Source of the DNA: Parabacteroides bouchesdurhonensis
GTDB lineage: Bacteria > Bacteroidota > Bacteroidia > Bacteroidales > Tannerellaceae
NCBI RefSeq assembly: GCF_900186615.1
Contig: NZ_LT896588.1
Location: forward strand, 1,500,481 to 1,564,480
Direction of reading: 5' to 3'
Length of the DNA stretch: 64,000 bases
Part shown: one piece after another, positions 53,669 through 64,000 of the stretch
How positions within the stretch are numbered: position 1 is the first letter of the stretch
Layout of the letters: each line of letters begins with the position of its first letter
Position numbers and translations under genes: made by a program
Notes under the pieces: generated by a model
What the model was told of the DNA's origin: nothing
The model's input: the letters and a program-made list of their open reading frames with translations, nothing else
Database searches by the model: none

Positions 53669-54661
53669 ATGATAAACAGTCGGGTTGGAATATGGACGGT
53701 TTGTGTGGCGCTGCTGTTGGCGGCGTGCACCCGTGATATGCCGGAAGGAATAGACAGGCCGGGCGGAGAGGAAGAGGCCGGAACTCCGGTGGAGCTCTCT
53801 TTTGACCTGGGAGGAGGCGCGGCGACGCGCGCCGCACAGGAGTCGATGGCGTCCGGTACGAAAATACAGATTTATGTGTATAAGAAAGGAGCGCAGGTGT
53901 CCGGAGAGCCTTATGCCCAAGGGGTGTACACGGTACAGTCCGACCTGACGGCAACGGGAGAAATCAAACTTTACCGCGGGGAATATGACATCTATCTGGT
54001 GTCGTATAATTCATCGGAAGCCGGAGATGTTCCGGTTCTGTCAAGTACGGATAATAAGATTGCGGTTGGTAACGGTAAGGATTTTATGTATCTGACCCTG
54101 AAAGGAATCCGCGTACAGCCGGATAAAGCCGGAGGACAGTTGATGACGGTTTCCCTGGCCGAGCCTTTCACACGCATGGGGACGAAGGTAGGCATCTCGG
54201 TCTGCGCCCCGAATACCACCCAACCGGTAGAGGTAAAATCCCTGGAAGTGGTGTCCGTAGTGTTGAAAGGACTTCCCGAAAAACTTTCTTATATACTGGG
54301 CAACACCTCGTGGGAGGCAGCGGAAAAATATGAATCATCTTATACGTATAAAGGCACGGATTTTGAGCACCAAGGTACAGCGTGGTTCGATCCGTGGATA
54401 GCTGATGCGCAGGTGCTGCTTCCGGTAGTGCCTGCTACAGGGCTGGCTGAACTGGTATTCGAGGTAAAACTGAAAGTGAACAACTTGCCGGATGTATTTA
54501 CTTATGATGTTGCCCTGGAGAAGATGTTGCTTCCGGGTATGATGTATAATTTCGAGTTTTCCCTGAAATTTTACGGGGCTTTGACTCCGGAAGACCTGAC
54601 GATTGCCGTCAAAGAATACGATGAGATCAAGGTAGGTACGGATGATTTGGGAAAAGATTAA
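53669..54661 (+). CDS. Fimbrillin-like lipoprotein
   Basis: A 330-residue lipoprotein. ATG 53669 begins MINSRVGIWTVCVALLLAAC; the frame opens two codons earlier only with a TTG. Putative maturation Arg in GAATRAAQESM. The 'YxHYP' block is replaced by KLYRGEYDIYLVSYNSSE, and the middle reads MTVSLAEPFTRMGTKVGISVCAP. This more divergent layout may make it a linker or minor subunit next to the DUF4906-like proteins that follow. Confidence 0.75.
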   Translation: MINSRVGIWTVCVALLLAACTRDMPEGIDRPGGEEEAGTPVELSFDLGGGAATRAAQESMASGTKIQIYVYKKGAQVSGEPYAQGVYTVQSDLTATGEIKLYRGEYDIYLVSYNSSEAGDVPVLSSTDNKIAVGNGKDFMYLTLKGIRVQPDKAGGQLMTVSLAEPFTRMGTKVGISVCAPNTTQPVEVKSLEVVSVVLKGLPEKLSYILGNTSWEAAEKYESSYTYKGTDFEHQGTAWFDPWIADAQVLLPVVPATGLAELVFEVKLKVNNLPDVFTYDVALEKMLLPGMMYNFEFSLKFYGALTPEDLTIAVKEYDEIKVGTDDLGKD

Positions 54662-54673
54662 AGAAACAGGAGT

Positions 54674-55777
54674 ATGAATATAAACAGGATATACATATAC
54701 GGACGGATCGCATTGGCAGGATGGTTGTTGTTATGCGTGTTTTCTTCGTGCGAAACAGAGGAGGCGCGGCAACCGGAAACAGAGGGTTTGCGTATCTGCC
54801 TGCGCTTGCCGGAGGCGCTGACGGTGGAAACGAAAGCGGCAGGGGATAAGATTCTGGACGGAATCACAATAGGCGATGTATGGGTGCTGCAGTATGCTGC
54901 CGACAGCACGTTCAAACATAAACAATATATATCAGGAACAGACATTCTGGCTGCTGCCGCTAACCAGACTATTACGCTTACCACGAGCGGTTTCAGCAAT
55001 GAGGATAGCCGTTTCTATGTGATAGCGAATGCCGGAAACACAAATTCGACGAGTTCCTTTAGCGGAACGGAGACGGAGTTGCAGGCGCTTTTCCGGGCGA
55101 CGAACGACGGTTGGTCGCAGAGCGAATATAATCTGGTTTCCGCCGGGCCGGTGGTGTATAAGGCGCAGACTGGAACATCGTCGGACAAAGCCGTCATTGT
55201 AGCCCCTTTGCAACGCGCTTTTGCCCGTGTGCAGGTGGCGTGGAAGTTCACGGGTAGTACGGGTAGCGGTACGGTGAAGATAAACAGCGTGAAGGTAACG
55301 AACCTGCCGAAGAAGATGGCGTTTTATGCCCGTGGCGGCCGGCCGGCGGGTATCGCCTATCCGGATATCGGAGATATAATAAAGGACACAAAAACAGTAA
55401 GCAGTCAGTCATTAACCCAGAACTCGACGCTGACTTTCTATATGCCCGGAAACCTGCGGGGGATGGGTACGGGGACGAAGTTTACCGATAAGAATGTGGT
55501 AGCTAACGGTCCGGGTGGCACTTTGGCCGGGTGTACTTATCTGGAACTGGAGGGGACATATACCTATCCGGGCAGCAGCGGGCAGATCGGGGTGAAATAC
55601 CGTATCTACCTGGGCGGCAACCTGGTGAACGACTATAATATCCGCCGGGGATACTCGTATGCGGTAACATTTAATATCAGCGGTGCGAACAGCGCGGATG
55701 TGCGGGTAACGGTAACCGATGATAATGTGGTGGTGTTTGACGATGTGGAGACGGTGGACAACACAGTGGATTTTTAA
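54674..55777 (+). CDS. DUF4906-like fimbrial accessory lipoprotein
   Basis: A 367-residue lipoprotein. Lipobox FSSC, followed by a Lys rather than Arg maturation site (TVETKAAGDKILDG). The middle and end (LQRAFARVQVAWKF, LTFYMPGNLRGMGTGTKF, CTYLELEGTYTYPGSSGQIGVKYRIYLGGNLVNDYNIRRGYSYAVTFNISGA) match the pattern I know as DUF4906, found in fimbrial operons of Bacteroidales. Probably a tip-proximal accessory subunit. The next gene, 12 bases away, shares the same domain in its N-terminal half. Confidence 0.78.
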   Translation: MNINRIYIYGRIALAGWLLLCVFSSCETEEARQPETEGLRICLRLPEALTVETKAAGDKILDGITIGDVWVLQYAADSTFKHKQYISGTDILAAAANQTITLTTSGFSNEDSRFYVIANAGNTNSTSSFSGTETELQALFRATNDGWSQSEYNLVSAGPVVYKAQTGTSSDKAVIVAPLQRAFARVQVAWKFTGSTGSGTVKINSVKVTNLPKKMAFYARGGRPAGIAYPDIGDIIKDTKTVSSQSLTQNSTLTFYMPGNLRGMGTGTKFTDKNVVANGPGGTLAGCTYLELEGTYTYPGSSGQIGVKYRIYLGGNLVNDYNIRRGYSYAVTFNISGANSADVRVTVTDDNVVVFDDVETVDNTVDF

Positions 55778-55789
55778 AAGGACAGCATT

Positions 55790-58183
55790 ATGAAGAAAGG
55801 ACAATTCAATATATGGATGGGGGTTGCCATCCTGCTGCTGGCAGGCATGGCCTCCTGTGAGGACGAATGGGACAGGCAAGCCGCCGGAAAAGGAGAGGGC
55901 GATGCGGTAACGGTTACGCTCCGTATCGGCTTGGCGGACGAGGAGGATGGTTCTCTGCCTTCCACCCGCTCGGCGGAAAAGGACGGTGGGGCGTTCGGTA
56001 TAGAGACGGGCGTTGTTTCCACCCGTGCATCGGTATTGAAACCGGATAAACTGTATAACCTGGAGGTGGGGCAATTCGACCTGTCGGGCAAGTACATGGC
56101 AAAAGCGACGGTAGCCAATAGCAGTACCGGAATAACAATAGGTGACAAAGTTACGCTGACCGGCCTGCAGGCGGCACCTAATGGTTGCCAATTGGTAGTG
56201 GTGGCAAGGGGAAGCGATGGCGGTACGGTGGCTACATTGTCGGCAAACCAGCCGCTGGACAGTGTGCGTGCCTTGTCGGTAGCGGCGGAGAAGATCAATG
56301 CGCTTGATCCCACAAAACTGGAGGATATGAACAAAATGCCTTATGTGCTGCATGTGAAAAATGTTATTATAGATAGTAACGGCGTTATCAGCAGCCCGGA
56401 GGGCGGTACGGAAGATGTCCGTTTGAAGCTGAGACGCCTGGCGGTAAGATTGAATATAAGCTGGAACTATGAAGTGGCGGATTATACCCTGCAACGCGTG
56501 TTGGTGCAGGATGTACCGAGGAACTACAACCTGTTGCCCAAACCGGAGGCGGACGGTTCGTATCCTTCCCTGGTGGGGCAGTTTACTTCGTATATGGTGC
56601 CGAGTACTAATGTGAGTGTCCATAACAGCTATTCCTACTGGATGCCTGCCAACGTGCGTGGCAAGAAGCCGGAAATCACATCGGTAACGATGCGTTCCGG
56701 ATCGATAGCTCCGGATGGCAGCACGTACCTCTATTTTACGGCGGTGAATAACTCTGTTTCGTCTAAAAAACTGAACTACCGCGTTTATCTGGGCGGGCAG
56801 GATGTGACGGATTTCAGCTTGTACGATAATACGGATTATAACTATACGGTCAATTTCAAGCATACCTCTTTGCCGGTGGATGATGAACGGGTGGAGATTG
56901 TTTCGCCTGTGCCCGCTTCGGAAAACAACAATAATGAAATACCTACGGCAAACTGCCTTCTGGTAACTCCCGGTAGCGCTTTCTGTTTCGACCCGTATGC
57001 TTACAGGCAGAACGGTACAGACATCGAGAATACGCTCCTTACGGGTTGGGCTAAAGACGAAGGAGGTATCGCCTCGGTGAAACTTCTTTGGCAAACGAAG
57101 GAAAACGGCGACGTGGGTGATCCGGTAGTGGGCGTGGTCAATTCGGAAACCGACCATACGAACATCGTAGAGGTGAAATTCCGCGACGGCACGGATGTTT
57201 CGGCGGCCTCCCCGCTGAAAGAGAAGGGTAAAGGCCTTATCTATTGCCGTGTGGCAAACACCAAAGGCGGTAACGGGGTGATAGCCGCCTATAACGTGAG
57301 TGGCGAAATATTATGGAGCTGGCATCTCTGGATAACAGAATATAGCCCTGACCCGACAGGGAATGAGACGGTGACGACGGAGAATAAGCAGAAGCATAAG
57401 TATAATAGAAGCGGACGTGATGCCCAATTGCCCATGATGGATCGTAACTTAGGGGCAATGGCGGGTTACAGCACTGTGCCGGAGCGGGAAATAGACCGTT
57501 CCAAAGCAAATGGTCTCATGTATCAGTGGGGACGGAAAGATCCGTTTAGAAGCAGTTATACGGAGGAAGTAATTGGATCAATACCGATAGGTTCTTCGGT
57601 TGATGTTCCTCTGAAGGGGATATTAAGTTGCTATGGAAGTGATGGTATGACATTCTTTCCGATGAAGATACCAAATATAGCAGCAACTTATCGTGAAGCA
57701 TATAAAAAAGTGAATACAGTGTTCAAAGTACCAACGCAACAAGGATGGGTATCACCTGTTCCTTCTGACTATTCAACAGCGTGGGGTATGGGGGCAAATA
57801 AGGCGATACATGATCCTTGTCCGACTGGTTGGCGTGTTTGTACACAAGAAAATTTCTTTCCCTTATTTAGTTCAGGTACAACATTAGATAAAGCAACTGA
57901 CAACAATGCCCAGAAGGATGGAGGTTTCTTATTAAAATATGATAGCAGTGATCCTACAAAAACAACTTATTATAGACTGCCGGGATATTGGTATGAAGAT
58001 CATTATGGAAATATTGGTACTTTTGGTTACTATTGGAGTAACAAAACAGATAATCAAACTGATTCAGGAAAAGGCCCTTATCCTTTGCGATTATTAGCTG
58101 ATAATACTTCTGTAAATACGTCTGGAGGTGCTAGTGATTACGCCGCATTATTAATCCGTTGTATTCAGGAAAAAGAAAACTAA
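55790..58183 (+). CDS. Large fimbrial tip protein: DUF4906-like region plus FISUMP/C-type-lectin-like domain
   Basis: A 797-residue lipoprotein (AGMASC) and the longest pilus gene. Residues about 20-370 repeat the DUF4906-like layout (maturation sites LPSTRSAEKD and VVSTRASVLK; YLYFTAVNNSVSSKKLNYRVYLGGQDVTDFSLYDNTDYNYTV). Residues about 515-797 carry MMDRNLGAMAGYSTV, GLMYQWGRKDPF, DPCPTGWRVCT, FGYYWSN and AALLIRC, the pattern of FISUMP/FGE-like C-type-lectin folds seen at the end of Bacteroidales tip proteins. It is probably the adhesin. From about 57540 the DNA turns AT-rich although the frame is intact, suggesting that the adhesive domain was exchanged. Confidence 0.8.
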   Translation: MKKGQFNIWMGVAILLLAGMASCEDEWDRQAAGKGEGDAVTVTLRIGLADEEDGSLPSTRSAEKDGGAFGIETGVVSTRASVLKPDKLYNLEVGQFDLSGKYMAKATVANSSTGITIGDKVTLTGLQAAPNGCQLVVVARGSDGGTVATLSANQPLDSVRALSVAAEKINALDPTKLEDMNKMPYVLHVKNVIIDSNGVISSPEGGTEDVRLKLRRLAVRLNISWNYEVADYTLQRVLVQDVPRNYNLLPKPEADGSYPSLVGQFTSYMVPSTNVSVHNSYSYWMPANVRGKKPEITSVTMRSGSIAPDGSTYLYFTAVNNSVSSKKLNYRVYLGGQDVTDFSLYDNTDYNYTVNFKHTSLPVDDERVEIVSPVPASENNNNEIPTANCLLVTPGSAFCFDPYAYRQNGTDIENTLLTGWAKDEGGIASVKLLWQTKENGDVGDPVVGVVNSETDHTNIVEVKFRDGTDVSAASPLKEKGKGLIYCRVANTKGGNGVIAAYNVSGEILWSWHLWITEYSPDPTGNETVTTENKQKHKYNRSGRDAQLPMMDRNLGAMAGYSTVPEREIDRSKANGLMYQWGRKDPFRSSYTEEVIGSIPIGSSVDVPLKGILSCYGSDGMTFFPMKIPNIAATYREAYKKVNTVFKVPTQQGWVSPVPSDYSTAWGMGANKAIHDPCPTGWRVCTQENFFPLFSSGTTLDKATDNNAQKDGGFLLKYDSSDPTKTTYYRLPGYWYEDHYGNIGTFGYYWSNKTDNQTDSGKGPYPLRLLADNTSVNTSGGASDYAALLIRCIQEKEN

Positions 58184-58185
58184 AT

Positions 58186-58467
58186 ATGAACAAAACAGAC
58201 TTATCGAATGAATTAGCTAAACGCCTGTCTGTTTCCCGATGTCAGGCCCGCCATTTTATTGATGCTTTCAGGGAAGTGTTGGGCGACTGTTTATTACAGG
58301 ACGATTCCATTTTGATACAGGACTTCGGCAGGTTTGATCTTTGGATTCAGAACGAGCGTAATGGGCGGAATCCGAAAACAGGTACTCCTGCCATTATTCG
58401 TGCCCGTAACAGTATAAAGTTCAAACCTTCCCCCCGTTTACTGAAAAAGTTGAACAGGAAGGAATAA
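58186..58467 (+). CDS. HU/IHF-family DNA-binding protein at the end of the pilus operon
   Basis: A 93-residue HU-like protein. MNKTDLSNELAKRLSVSRCQARHFIDAFREVL is the helical dimerisation half, ILIQDFGRFDLWIQNERNGRNPKTGTPAIIRARNSIKFKPSPRL the DNA-bending arms (RNPKTG motif intact). ATG 58186 comes two bases after the tip-protein stop, so it belongs to the pilus transcript. It could bend DNA at the switch or organise the nucleoid more generally; the link to inversion is inference. Confidence 0.9.
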   Translation: MNKTDLSNELAKRLSVSRCQARHFIDAFREVLGDCLLQDDSILIQDFGRFDLWIQNERNGRNPKTGTPAIIRARNSIKFKPSPRLLKKLNRKE

Positions 58468-58570
58468 CCGCTTCCCCGTCCGGGAAGGGCGGAGGCGTGT
58501 GGATTTTGGCTTTTTTACCGGATTCGCATTTCGCGTCGGAGGGATACACATTCCCCCTCCGTACGTGAAA

Positions 58571-59059
58571 ATGAAAAATGAATTGAAACGGCTGCAATCC
58601 TTGTTTGGAGTGGCCAGCCCTACCGTCCGCCTGTTCGAGGCGCAAATGAAATCCCTTTCTCCCGACGTCCGCCGGGAATGGGAACACTTAATCTGCCGCC
58701 TTGCCTTCGGCTATTACGACAACCTGCCTAAGAGGTATGAGAAGTTTATACGAAGGTATCTATCGCATAGCCCGGATGTTTATTTGAATTATTTGCGCCT
58801 CCATTCTCCAATGGGGGCTTTTTGTTATCCTTTACTTCACCCTGATTTGTTCCTGAAAATGGTTCATTTGCTTGAGACTTCCGAAAGAAAAACTAAAATT
58901 TCCTACTGCCATTTAGCATCCAGTATCCTCCTGGCGTTTGATTTCCGATTGAAAATAAGCACATTATCCAAATATCTGCGTACTTATAAACATGCACCGG
59001 AAGAAATCCTGAAATTGATCGGTAAAATAGAGATATATGAAGATGATATGCTTGATTAG
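58571..59059 (+). CDS. Hypothetical protein, 162 residues
   Basis: Not recognised. The protein is helical and basic (MKNELKRLQSLFGVASPTVRLFEAQMKSLSPDVRREWEHLICRLAFGYYDNLPKRYEKFIRRYL), with no signal peptide or membrane segment. ATG 58571 follows a small hairpin (CGGAGGG 58537-58543 with CCCTCCG 58555-58561). The gene lies between two HU-like genes at the end of the pilus cassette and may be a cassette regulator; that is only a guess from position. Confidence 0.6.
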   Translation: MKNELKRLQSLFGVASPTVRLFEAQMKSLSPDVRREWEHLICRLAFGYYDNLPKRYEKFIRRYLSHSPDVYLNYLRLHSPMGAFCYPLLHPDLFLKMVHLLETSERKTKISYCHLASSILLAFDFRLKISTLSKYLRTYKHAPEEILKLIGKIEIYEDDMLD

Positions 59060-59109
59060 CAGCAATATAAACCTTTGTAAAGTTGGAATTTCCTCTTTTT
59101 CGCTTGCTT

Positions 59110-59117
59110 TACATTTG
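59110..59117 (+). promoter_or_regulatory. -7 box of the second HU-like gene
   Basis: TACATTTG, 46 bases before ATG 59164. TTGG at 59083-59086 could serve as -33 but is 24 bp away. Confidence 0.45.
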
Positions 59118-59163
59118 CATCGTGTTCAACAGTGGACACATAAACCTTTTAAATTTTATAATT

Positions 59164-59586
59164 ATGTCACAAGGATTTAAGTTAGTACAGCGTTCCAGTA
59201 AACCTGGAGAACAGGATGCAGAGAAAAAGTATTATGCAATGGCGAAGAGCAACGGCACATCCAGCCTGAAACATTTGTGTAAGTTGATTGCCGCCCGCAG
59301 CACCGTGTCGAGCGCTGATGTAAAAGCGGTGTTGGACAATCTGAACTTTGTCATGGACCTGGAATTGCAGGAAGGCCGTATCGTGCAGTTGGGTGAGTTC
59401 GGGAATTTCCGCCTTTCGGTGAGCAGTGATGGCGTGACCGATCAAAAGGATTTCGACAACAGTCTGCTTCGTAAGCCGAAAATCGTCTTTACGCCGGGCA
59501 GCGAACTGCGCGAGACCAAGAAGACGACCGAGTTCACGAAAGTTACGCCCGAAGTGGTAGAGTGCAACCGTCCGCATGCCGTATGA
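59164..59586 (+). CDS. HU-like (Bacteroidetes HU/'HIG' type) DNA-binding protein
   Basis: A 140-residue protein of the Bacteroidales HU-related group. MSQGFKLVQRSSKPGEQDAEKKYYAMAKSNGTSSLKHLCKLIAARSTVSSADVKAVLDNLNFVM is the typical start, LQEGRIVQLGEFGNFRLSVSSDGV the core strand, then RKPKIVFTPGSELRE. ATG 59164 fits that family; the longer frame is not a plausible N-terminus. It has its own -7 box. GC-rich and cassette-like in composition, though such genes are also common elsewhere in these genomes. Confidence 0.88.
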   Translation: MSQGFKLVQRSSKPGEQDAEKKYYAMAKSNGTSSLKHLCKLIAARSTVSSADVKAVLDNLNFVMDLELQEGRIVQLGEFGNFRLSVSSDGVTDQKDFDNSLLRKPKIVFTPGSELRETKKTTEFTKVTPEVVECNRPHAV

Positions 59587-59710
59587 TTTACGGACTGAGA
59601 ATGCGATTAGTAATGGCGCTGCCGCACGAAGCGGCAGGCCTTACTATCCTGCACATTCGCCGGTGCTTTGGCCGGCGTGGATTATTCATACAAATTAAAA
59701 AGCAAATAAG

Positions 59711-59842
59711 ATGAATGTAGAAAAAATAATCGATGTTCTCACAATTGTAGCCCGCTGTATAAAGGCGGCCGGAAAACTGATTGGTAAGATAAGCGGCAAA
59801 AAACCGCCGAAAAAAGAGGAAGTGCCCAAGGATACAGAATAA
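59711..59842 (+). CDS. Small protein of 43 residues
   Basis: ATG 59711 to TAA 59842 encodes MNVEKIIDVLTIVARCIKAAGKLIGKISGKKPPKKEEVPKDTE: an amphipathic helix followed by a charged tail rich in Lys and Pro. Small ORFs directly after HU-like genes are common in Bacteroidales, but this sequence is not the family I know from that place. The two GC-rich hairpins in 59617-59676 separate it from the HU-like gene. Confidence 0.4.
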   Translation: MNVEKIIDVLTIVARCIKAAGKLIGKISGKKPPKKEEVPKDTE

Positions 59843-59931
59843 AGAATATAGAAAGAAGAGTGCAAATACAGGCTTTTACGGCCCTTTTGTCCGGATCGCT
59901 AAAAACTTTTTTCAATTTTTTCTTTGGAAAA

Positions 59932-59962
59932 TTTGGTGGTTTAAAAAAAGTCCTTACCTTTG
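59932..59962 (+). promoter_or_regulatory. rRNA operon promoter
   Basis: TTTG (59932-59935), a 19-bp spacer and TACCTTTG (59955-59962), about 140 bases before 16S. An A/T-rich stretch lies just upstream. A boxA-like GTTCTTTGA follows at 59992-60000 in the leader. Confidence 0.8.
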
Positions 59963-60103
59963 CACTCGCTTTTCAAACGAAAGCAAACAACGTTCTTTGA
60001 AAAATTTACATACAACTAAAAAGTAGTACAAGTATTAAAAAATTAATACCGTCAATACTTACAATAAACAAGGTTATTCTGAGCAGAGATAAAAACAATT
60101 TAA

Positions 60104-61632
<1,529 letters not shown>

Positions 61633-61804
61633 GGAGCACAGAATTACCGAGTATAGTAACGAAGGTATTAACTTCCTTACTTGTGCTGCTTTAGTTGTAA
61701 TGTATTTATATATGATCTTAAAACTGGACAACCCAGTAGAGAAAACAGAAGCTTCGACGCGGTATCCCCGCGGAAAGAAAGTTTCAGGAAGAAAAAGATA
61801 AGCC

Positions 61805-61878
61805 AGTCCTATAGCTCAGTTGGTTAGAGCGCTACACTGATAATGTAGAGGTCGGCAGTTCAACTCTGCCTGGGACTA
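61805..61878 (+). tRNA. tRNA-Ile (GAT)
   Basis: In the 16S-23S spacer. Acceptor AGTCCTA/TGGGACT with discriminator A, anticodon arm CTACA-CTGATAA-TGTAG giving anticodon GAT. Confidence 0.95.
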
Positions 61879-61970
61879 CACTCCGGGAGAAGTAGTAAAA
61901 GTAGTCAGGAAGTTAAAGTAGATAAGTCTACTAACTACTAACTACCAACTACTATCTACCAAACCAAGAG

Positions 61971-62044
61971 GGGGGATTAGCTCAGCTGGCTAGAGCATCT
62001 GCCTTGCACGCAGAGGGTCAACGGTTCGAATCCGTTATTCTCCA
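61971..62044 (+). tRNA. tRNA-Ala (TGC)
   Basis: In the 16S-23S spacer, 92 bases after tRNA-Ile. Acceptor GGGGGAT/ATTCTCC, discriminator A, anticodon arm TCTGC-CTTGCAC-GCAGA giving anticodon TGC. The gap before it holds an irregular ACTACTAACTACTA-type simple repeat (61914-61963). Confidence 0.95.
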
Positions 62045-62065
62045 CAACACTCAGTAATGAGAAAA

Positions 62066-62074
62066 GATCTTTGA
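62066..62074 (+). promoter_or_regulatory. boxA-like antitermination element before 23S
   Basis: GATCTTTGA, closely similar to GTTCTTTGA in the 16S leader (59992-60000). Confidence 0.55.
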
Positions 62075-62171
62075 CATGATGGACAGAATCAATAAAGTAA
62101 AGAAGTAGAGCGAACTTACAGAGATATCATCCCGACACGACAGCTAGTAATAGTTTGTAAGTGTCACCGGA

Positions 62172-64000
<1,829 letters not shown>

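Noticed and set aside
55412..57157. A 581-codon open frame on the minus strand
   Set aside because: It runs antisense across the boundary of two well-supported fimbrial genes, is rich in Arg, His and Ile without any domain, and is explained by the GC-rich codon use of the plus-strand genes.
61914..61963. ACTACTAACTACTA-type repeats in the rRNA spacer as a possible CRISPR or VNTR
   Set aside because: The units are short and irregular, with no spacers of constant length; ordinary low-complexity spacer DNA. No CRISPR array was seen anywhere in the window.

Overview
The window is from a Bacteroidales bacterium, most likely Parabacteroides or a close relative in the Tannerellaceae. The evidence is the 16S rRNA gene at the right end, the Bacteroidota-type promoters (TTTG, about 20 bp, TAnnTTTG), the SusC/SusD pairs, a T9SS-type C-terminal sorting domain and the fimbrillin lipoproteins. 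The species assignment is from memory of 16S sequences, not from a search.

Layout. 1-8.5 kb: a partial DUF4434-type lipoprotein/hydrolase, an OmpA/TPR lipoprotein, a secreted trypsin-like protease, two PepSY-like periplasmic proteins and a two-component system. 8.6-20.1 kb is housekeeping: class I fumarase, PNPase, a thioredoxin-fold lipoprotein without its CXXC, greA (with a promoter-plus-terminator leader), a HIT protein, a candidate small RNA, PspC/PadR, an acyl-CoA synthetase, and prfB with a programmed frameshift. 20.1-29.4 kb is a glycan-utilisation locus run by an ECF sigma/anti-sigma pair (SusC with STN domain, SusD, DUF5000-like, DUF4855-like). A CAT-anticodon tRNA follows at 29.4 kb.

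29.8-45.3 kb is accessory. It holds a KilA-N protein, an ORF6N fragment, a second SusC/SusD pair, a DUF6051-like hydrolase, a LytTR membrane regulator, a GH29 fucosidase, and a restriction-modification-like pair (adenine methyltransferase plus PD-(D/E)XK-like nuclease). After the pair come the decayed start of a Res-type helicase, a truncated RhuM gene and a truncated HipB-like gene.

45.4-59.6 kb is the most striking part: a self-contained, apparently phase-variable type V pilus cassette. A tyrosine recombinase gene ends on the first base of a perfect 29-bp inverted repeat. The matching repeat lies 383 bp further on, just before nine consecutive fimbrillin-like lipoprotein genes. The only convincing promoter inside the segment points back at the recombinase, so the DNA as given appears to be in the OFF orientation; inversion would aim it at the pilus operon. 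The operon ends with an HU/IHF-like gene, and a second HU-like gene lies shortly after.

59.9-64 kb: rRNA promoter, leader, 16S, tRNA-Ile(GAT), tRNA-Ala(TGC) and the 5' part of 23S, cut by the window end.
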